Assembly: GCA_045542335.1 (NCBI GenBank)
Contig: JAZQKV010000062.1
Span: forward strand, 1 to 19,432
Reading direction: 5' to 3'
Source of the DNA: CAKSUT01 sp045542335
Lineage (GTDB): Bacteria; Bacillota; Clostridia; Oscillospirales; CAG-382
DNA: 19,432 nucleotides
In this document: positions 16,296 through 19,432 of the stretch, piece by piece
Layout: every line of letters begins with the position of its first letter
How positions within the stretch are numbered: position 1 is the first letter of the stretch
Notes under the pieces: model-generated
The model's database searches: none
Told to the model about the DNA's origin: nothing
Seen by the model: the letters and a program-made list of their open reading frames with translations, nothing else
Program-made: the position numbers and the translations under genes

Positions 16296-17531
16296 TCAGA
16301 ACGCAAAATGAACCGGCATACCATCCTCATAAATGGGAGAAACCTCGCCCTGAATGAGAGGAAGCATGTAGTCAAGACATTTAGCCGTCACGCTCACGCC
16401 GTCCTCGCCGATAAACGCCGCAGGAACTTTTCTGATTTTGTTTGCGATTTCGGAAATATCCTCGGAATAAACTTCAACCGTATATTTTTCAGCATTCTTA
16501 ACACGTCTGAATGTCATCATCTTTCCGCTTTCGCCAACAACAGCATGACGTACTGCGCCCTCTCCGATTCTGAAAGCTTCGTCAATATCGCACTTGGATG
16601 CAATGTGAGAAGCGCATCTCTGGGGCAGATTAAGCTCAATGGAACGAACCTTGCAGCCAATCTGTTCTCTCACAAGAGCTTCAAGATACTTGCCAACGCC
16701 TGTGAGATACTTATGACCGAATGTGTCAACCGCACCACTCATCTCGCTTTCGCCAACATATGTCTTGTCAGCTTTCTTCACACCCTCTGAAACCGCAACA
16801 ACAACATAGGGCTTGCTTTCATCATCAAGTGCCGCCTTGACATCATCAATAAACTTGTTCTCGTCAAATGTAACCTCAGGAAGATAAATAAGGTCAGGTC
16901 CAATGCCGCAAAGGTGATTTGTAAGTGCGGTCGCCGCAGTAAGCCAGCCTGCGTCTCTGCCCATGATTTCAACAATTGTAACCGACTTTGCCGAATAGGA
17001 GGAAACATCTCTCATAATCTCCTGCATGGTCACTGCAATGTGCTTTGCCGCAGAGCCGTAACCGGGGGTGTGGTCTGTGAGATAAAGGTCGTTGTCAATT
17101 GTCTTGGGAACACCGATAAAATTAGCCTGCCATGCATCCTCATGTGTGGCAACATATTCGGACAGCTTTTCAACAGCATCCATGCTGTCATTTCCGCCGA
17201 TATAGAAGAAATAACGAATATCGTATTTTTCAAGAACCGCAAGAATCTTCTGAATAGTTTCTTCTCCGTCAATTTTAACACGGCATGAACCCAAAGCCGC
17301 ACCGGGTGTACATGAAAGAAGGTCATAGTCCTCCTTGGAGAAGAAATAGTCCTCCATATCCACAAGGTCTTCGTTTATAACGCCCTCAATGCCATGTTTC
17401 ATGCCATAGGTCTTTTCAATTGCAGGGTTTTCAAGACATCCGCTGATAACACCCGCAAGTGTTGCGTTAATTGCCGCTGTGGGTCCCCCGGACTGACCGA
17501 TTATTGCGTTTCCTTTTTCAAATGTTGCCAT
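16296..17531 (-). CDS. pfp: 6-phosphofructokinase, pyrophosphate-dependent type
   Basis: A 411-residue glycolytic enzyme that phosphorylates fructose 6-phosphate, probably with PPi. GQSGGPTAAINA (12-23) is the phosphate-binding start. GGNDSMD (112-118) has Asp at the position that is Gly in ATP enzymes. VPKTIDND (141-148) has Lys in place of the Gly of ATP enzymes (GTIDND); both changes are marks of PPi dependence. The catalytic Asp is D146. MGRDAGWLTA and the C-terminal GEGAVRHA region complete the fold. PPi enzymes are reversible, so it may also work in gluconeogenesis and may accept sedoheptulose 7-phosphate. The ATG at 17531 follows AAAGGA by about 13 bases; a longer open frame upstream encodes an unlikely Lys/Asn-rich stretch. 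It lies 66 bases downstream of rpe and ends at a strong terminator, so the two are probably co-transcribed. Confidence 0.9.
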   Translation of the reverse strand: MATFEKGNAIIGQSGGPTAAINATLAGVISGCLENPAIEKTYGMKHGIEGVINEDLVDMEDYFFSKEDYDLLSCTPGAALGSCRVKIDGEETIQKILAVLEKYDIRYFFYIGGNDSMDAVEKLSEYVATHEDAWQANFIGVPKTIDNDLYLTDHTPGYGSAAKHIAVTMQEIMRDVSSYSAKSVTIVEIMGRDAGWLTAATALTNHLCGIGPDLIYLPEVTFDENKFIDDVKAALDDESKPYVVVAVSEGVKKADKTYVGESEMSGAVDTFGHKYLTGVGKYLEALVREQIGCKVRSIELNLPQRCASHIASKCDIDEAFRIGEGAVRHAVVGESGKMMTFRRVKNAEKYTVEVYSEDISEIANKIRKVPAAFIGEDGVSVTAKCLDYMLPLIQGEVSPIYEDGMPVHFAF

Positions 17532-17597
17532 GTTGATTACACTTCCTTTATATAAAGATTTGTTTTTCGTTTTATTGTTTCGTGAATTGCACACAAT

Positions 17598-18251
17598 TTA
17601 TGCATTTTTAAAGGTTTTTACTGCCTGCTCAATATTTTCAGCCTTGAACACAGCCGAGCCTGCAACAATAACATTTGCACCTCTCTTTGTGAGAAGTCCG
17701 ACGTTTTCCGTTGTAACGCCTCCGTCAACTTCAATGTCAAGCGACTTTCCGCATTTTTCAGCATAAGCCTTAACCTCAGCCACCTTATCAAAGGTTGCCT
17801 CGATAATCTTCTGACCGCCAAATCCCGGCTCAACCGTCATCACAAGCACCATGTCCACAAGAGGGATAAACTCCTCAATTTCCGACACAGGCGTTCCCGG
17901 CTTTATGGAAATTCCGGCTTTGATTCCCTTTGACTTTATATCCGAAATAACCTTTGCGCACATTTCCCTGTCACACGCCTCAACGTGGAACGTAATAATG
18001 TCCGCACCCGCCTTTGCAAAAGGCTCAATATATTTTTCGGGAGCATCCACCATAAGATGAACGTCAAAGACAAGTCCCGTAACCTTGCGAAGCGCCGCCG
18101 CAACATCGGGACCAAAAGAAAGATTAGGCACAAAATGCCCATCCATAATATCAATGTGAAGATAGTCTGCGCCGGCAATTTCCGCTTTTTGAACATCTGC
18201 GCCGATATTTGCGAAATTGCAAGCCAACATTGATGGAGAGAGCTTTATCAT
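17598..18251 (-). CDS. rpe: Ribulose-phosphate 3-epimerase
   Basis: A 217-residue TIM-barrel metalloenzyme that interconverts ribulose 5-phosphate and xylulose 5-phosphate in the pentose phosphate pathway. Metal ligands are visible as H32 and D34 in LHIDIMDGHFVPN, H65 in FDVHLMV, and D176 in IEVDGGV. MTVEPGFGGQ (138-147) and the VAGSAVF phosphate-binding loop (196-202) complete the active site. Length is normal. The open frame runs 53 codons further upstream, but GGAGG (18258-18262) lies 6 bases before the ATG at 18251, and the extension does not resemble the family. Pyrophosphate-type phosphofructokinase follows 66 bases downstream. The 5' region is unusual: a long structured element with its own promoter ends 24 bases before the ATG. 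Confidence 0.96.
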   Translation of the reverse strand: MIKLSPSMLACNFANIGADVQKAEIAGADYLHIDIMDGHFVPNLSFGPDVAAALRKVTGLVFDVHLMVDAPEKYIEPFAKAGADIITFHVEACDREMCAKVISDIKSKGIKAGISIKPGTPVSEIEEFIPLVDMVLVMTVEPGFGGQKIIEATFDKVAEVKAYAEKCGKSLDIEVDGGVTTENVGLLTKRGANVIVAGSAVFKAENIEQAVKTFKNA

Positions 18252-18257
18252 TAAAAT

Positions 18258-18262
18258 CCTCC
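18258..18262 (-). promoter_or_regulatory. Ribosome-binding site that fixes the rpe start
   Basis: GGAGG on the minus strand is 6 bases before the ATG at 18251 and matches the start of the conserved protein (MIKLSPSMLA). It lies 13 bases beyond the 3' arm of the long-range stem described at 18276-18474. Confidence 0.85.
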
Positions 18263-18275
18263 GCTTATTTATGCC

Positions 18276-18474
18276 GTAGCCAAAGGCAGAATACGACATA
18301 CTATAAAGTATATTCCCGTTTTTTTCGACCGTGTTCGGCATTGTTTTACGCCAACACACGCCAACAACGCAAGAGGGCGGCAACAAGAATGTCAAAATAA
18401 GCGAATCCAACCCAATATTTGTCGTTGTCTTGCGGAAATTAGCCGAGGCTGAGGGTACACTCTGCTTCGGCTAC
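18276..18474 (-). ncRNA. Candidate structured RNA: 6S-like small RNA or long rpe leader
   Basis: Read on the minus strand, the first 14 bases after the predicted transcription start (18461-18474) can pair with 18276-18290, with one bulged base and one G-U pair, closing a 199-base element. Inside, 18453-18460 can pair with 18308-18317 (two-base bulge), CGCAAGA at 18428-18434 pairs with 18368-18374, and 18349-18360 pairs with 18330-18340 (one bulge, two wobbles). A small hairpin at 18298-18311 lies on the 3' side near the closing stem. The stretch is visibly richer in G and C than the AT-rich bases on its right. End-to-end pairing and a length near 200 recall 6S RNA, but I cannot match it to a known family from memory. 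No U-run follows the 3' arm, so the RNA is either processed or continues into rpe as a leader. Confidence 0.5.
18300..18328 (-). promoter_or_regulatory. Weak possible second promoter for rpe
   Basis: TCGAAA (18323-18328), 17 bases, then TATAGT (18300-18305) on the minus strand, about 50 bases before the rpe ATG. It lies inside the structured element, and TATAGT is part of its small 3'-side hairpin, so the match may reflect RNA structure rather than promoter function. Confidence 0.3.
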
Positions 18475-18480
18475 ACTTAA

Positions 18481-18509
18481 AGTATATCACAAATAATTTT
18501 TGTTTGCAA
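18481..18509 (-). promoter_or_regulatory. Promoter of the structured RNA / rpe leader
   Basis: TTGCAA (18504-18509), 17 bases, then TATACT (18481-18486) with an extended -10 TG on the minus strand. The predicted start at about 18474-18476 coincides with the first base of the long-range stem, which supports both calls. Confidence 0.65.
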
Positions 18510-18693
18510 TAGGTAAAATGCACTTTATAGGAAAATATTTGTAAACAATATTTTTCAAGCGCAAACAAAGAGACTGTTTTGAAAGAACCATAATATCTTG
18601 TAAAAAGTCTTACGGCAAATAATTTGCAAATTTCAGGCACAAAATTCAGCCTCATCCGCAAATCACATTCTGTTCTAAAATTTTCTCAAAAAC
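18510..18693. other. AT-rich intergenic stretch between thrS terminator and structured RNA
   Basis: No gene is supported here. It holds two short AT-rich inverted repeats: AAAATATT and AATATTTT arms around 18532-18553, and a perfect 13-base palindrome GCAAATAATTTGC at 18615-18627. They could be binding sites upstream of the promoter at 18481-18509, or chance in AT-rich DNA. Confidence 0.35.
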
Positions 18694-18727
18694 AAGAGGA
18701 CACTTTTTTCAAGAAAAGCATCCTCTT
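18687..18727 (-). terminator. Intrinsic terminator of thrS
   Basis: On the minus strand AAGAGGA and the bases after it pair with a mirrored arm (18694-18700 with 18721-18727, continuing inward through two G-U pairs and CTTTT/AAAAG). The stem is followed by GTTTTTG. It starts 51 bases after the thrS stop. Confidence 0.85.
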
Positions 18728-18778
18728 TGTAAAACTATTTAAATCCCATTCGGATAAATTCCGTTGTCAACATCCCTG

Positions 18779-19432
18779 TCAACGCTGCTTTTCTGCAACT
18801 TCCTTAACAATTGCTGCAACGAAATCATCAACAGGCATCTGACCCTTGTCGCCCTCTTTTCTGGAACGAACCGCAACTGCGCCCTGTTCCTTTTCTTTTT
18901 CGCCGATAACGATCATATACGGAACCTTTTCAAGCTGCGCTTCGCGGATTTTATAACCGATTTTTTCGTTTCTGCTGTCAATTTCGCATCTAATACCGTA
19001 AGCCGTAAGCTTGTCGCATACGCCCTGAGTGTATTCGAGCATTGCATCGTTGATGGGGAGAAGCTTAACCTGTGTCGGAGCAAGCCATGTGGGGAATGCA
19101 CCGGCATATTTCTCAATGAGAAGCGCAAGTGTTCTTTCGTAGCATCCGATAGAGGTTCTGTGAATAATATAAGGATTCTTCTTCGTACCGTCACGGTCAA
19201 CATATTCCATGCCGAACTTTTCAGCAAGCATCTGGTCAATCTGGATTGTTACAAGAGTGTCCTCCTTGCCGTGTACATTCTTAATCTGAATGTCAAGCTT
19301 AGGACCGTAGAATGCCGCTTCACCAACACCAACCTTATAGTCGATGCCGATACCGTCAAGAATTCTCTTCATTACGCCCTGTGCTTCTTCCCACTGTTCG
19401 GTTGTGCCGATATACTTTTCCTTATCTGCAGG
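18779..19432 (-). CDS. thrS: Threonyl-tRNA synthetase, C-terminal fragment (5' end outside window)
   Basis: The last 217 codons of the class II synthetase that charges tRNA-Thr. The frame is open from the window edge, with PADKEKYIGTTEQWEEAQGV before the first Met, so the gene certainly continues to the right. AAFYGPKLDIQIK carries conserved catalytic-core residues. TSIGCYERTLALLIEKYAG is class II motif 3, with the invariant Arg for ATP. AFPTWLAPTQV opens the C-terminal anticodon-binding domain, which includes SRNEKIGYKIREAQLEKVPYMIVIGEKE. Motif 3 reads GCYERT instead of the more common GSLERF or GSIERF, a tolerated variation that keeps the key Glu-Arg. The TGS and editing domains would lie beyond the window. 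Any T-box leader would also lie outside. It is followed by its own terminator. Confidence 0.95.
   Translation of the reverse strand, partial: PADKEKYIGTTEQWEEAQGVMKRILDGIGIDYKVGVGEAAFYGPKLDIQIKNVHGKEDTLVTIQIDQMLAEKFGMEYVDRDGTKKNPYIIHRTSIGCYERTLALLIEKYAGAFPTWLAPTQVKLLPINDAMLEYTQGVCDKLTAYGIRCEIDSRNEKIGYKIREAQLEKVPYMIVIGEKEKEQGAVAVRSRKEGDKGQMPVDDFVAAIVKEVAEKQR

Noticed and set aside
18252..18410. A 53-residue N-terminal extension of rpe
   Set aside because: A good GGAGG fits the ATG at 18251, the family begins at MIKLSPSMLA, and the extension lies within the structured RNA element.
18276..18474. A small non-autonomous transposon (MITE) explanation for the inverted ends
   Set aside because: No target-site duplication is visible beside the arms, and the promoter aligns exactly with one arm, which suits a transcript better. 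A genome copy-number search would settle it.

Overview
The window looks like a piece of a low-to-moderate GC Firmicutes (Clostridia) chromosome, probably a gut anaerobe of the Oscillospiraceae or a related group. The reasons are the strong GGAGG ribosome-binding sites, sigma-A-type promoters, a C-terminal AdhE piece, a pyrophosphate-type phosphofructokinase, a DUF3810 membrane protein beside a class B PBP, and an intracellular GH78 enzyme. No transposase, phage gene, CRISPR array, tRNA or rRNA gene was found. The species assignment is inference.

Layout. (1) 1-1295, plus strand: the 3' end of adhE, then an aminoglycoside-phosphotransferase-fold kinase, closed by a perfect hairpin at 1312-1344 that also serves the convergent gene. 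(2) 1408-9313, minus strand, transcribed from right to left: proB (short form), a PBP2-type transpeptidase, a DUF3810 membrane metalloprotease-like protein started at TTG, a GH78 alpha-L-rhamnosidase-like enzyme, and a Gfo/Idh/MocA oxidoreductase with its own strong promoter. (3) 9314-9646: an AT-rich divergent intergenic region. (4) 9647-14757, plus strand: a compact RNA-modification operon of a U32 protein (RlhA type), dusB and mnmG. (5) 14873-19432, minus strand: a second Gfo/Idh/MocA oxidoreductase with codon use typical of high expression, a rpe-pfp pair, and the 3' two-hundred-odd codons of thrS, which run off the right edge.

How the genes work together. The U32-dusB-mnmG operon groups enzymes that modify rRNA or tRNA. 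rpe and the PPi-type phosphofructokinase join the pentose phosphate pathway to glycolysis. PBP2 and the DUF3810 protein probably act together at the outer face of the membrane. The GH78 enzyme and the neighbouring oxidoreductase suggest intracellular processing of a rhamnosylated glycoside.

The most interesting non-coding signal is in the 527-base gap between thrS and rpe. A good promoter (TTGCAA, 17 bases, extended TATACT, 18481-18509, minus strand) points exactly at a stretch of about 199 bases. Its first 14 bases can pair with bases just upstream of the rpe ribosome-binding site. The interior folds further, and the 5' end can instead form a competing local hairpin. This is either a 6S-like small RNA or a switch-like rpe leader.
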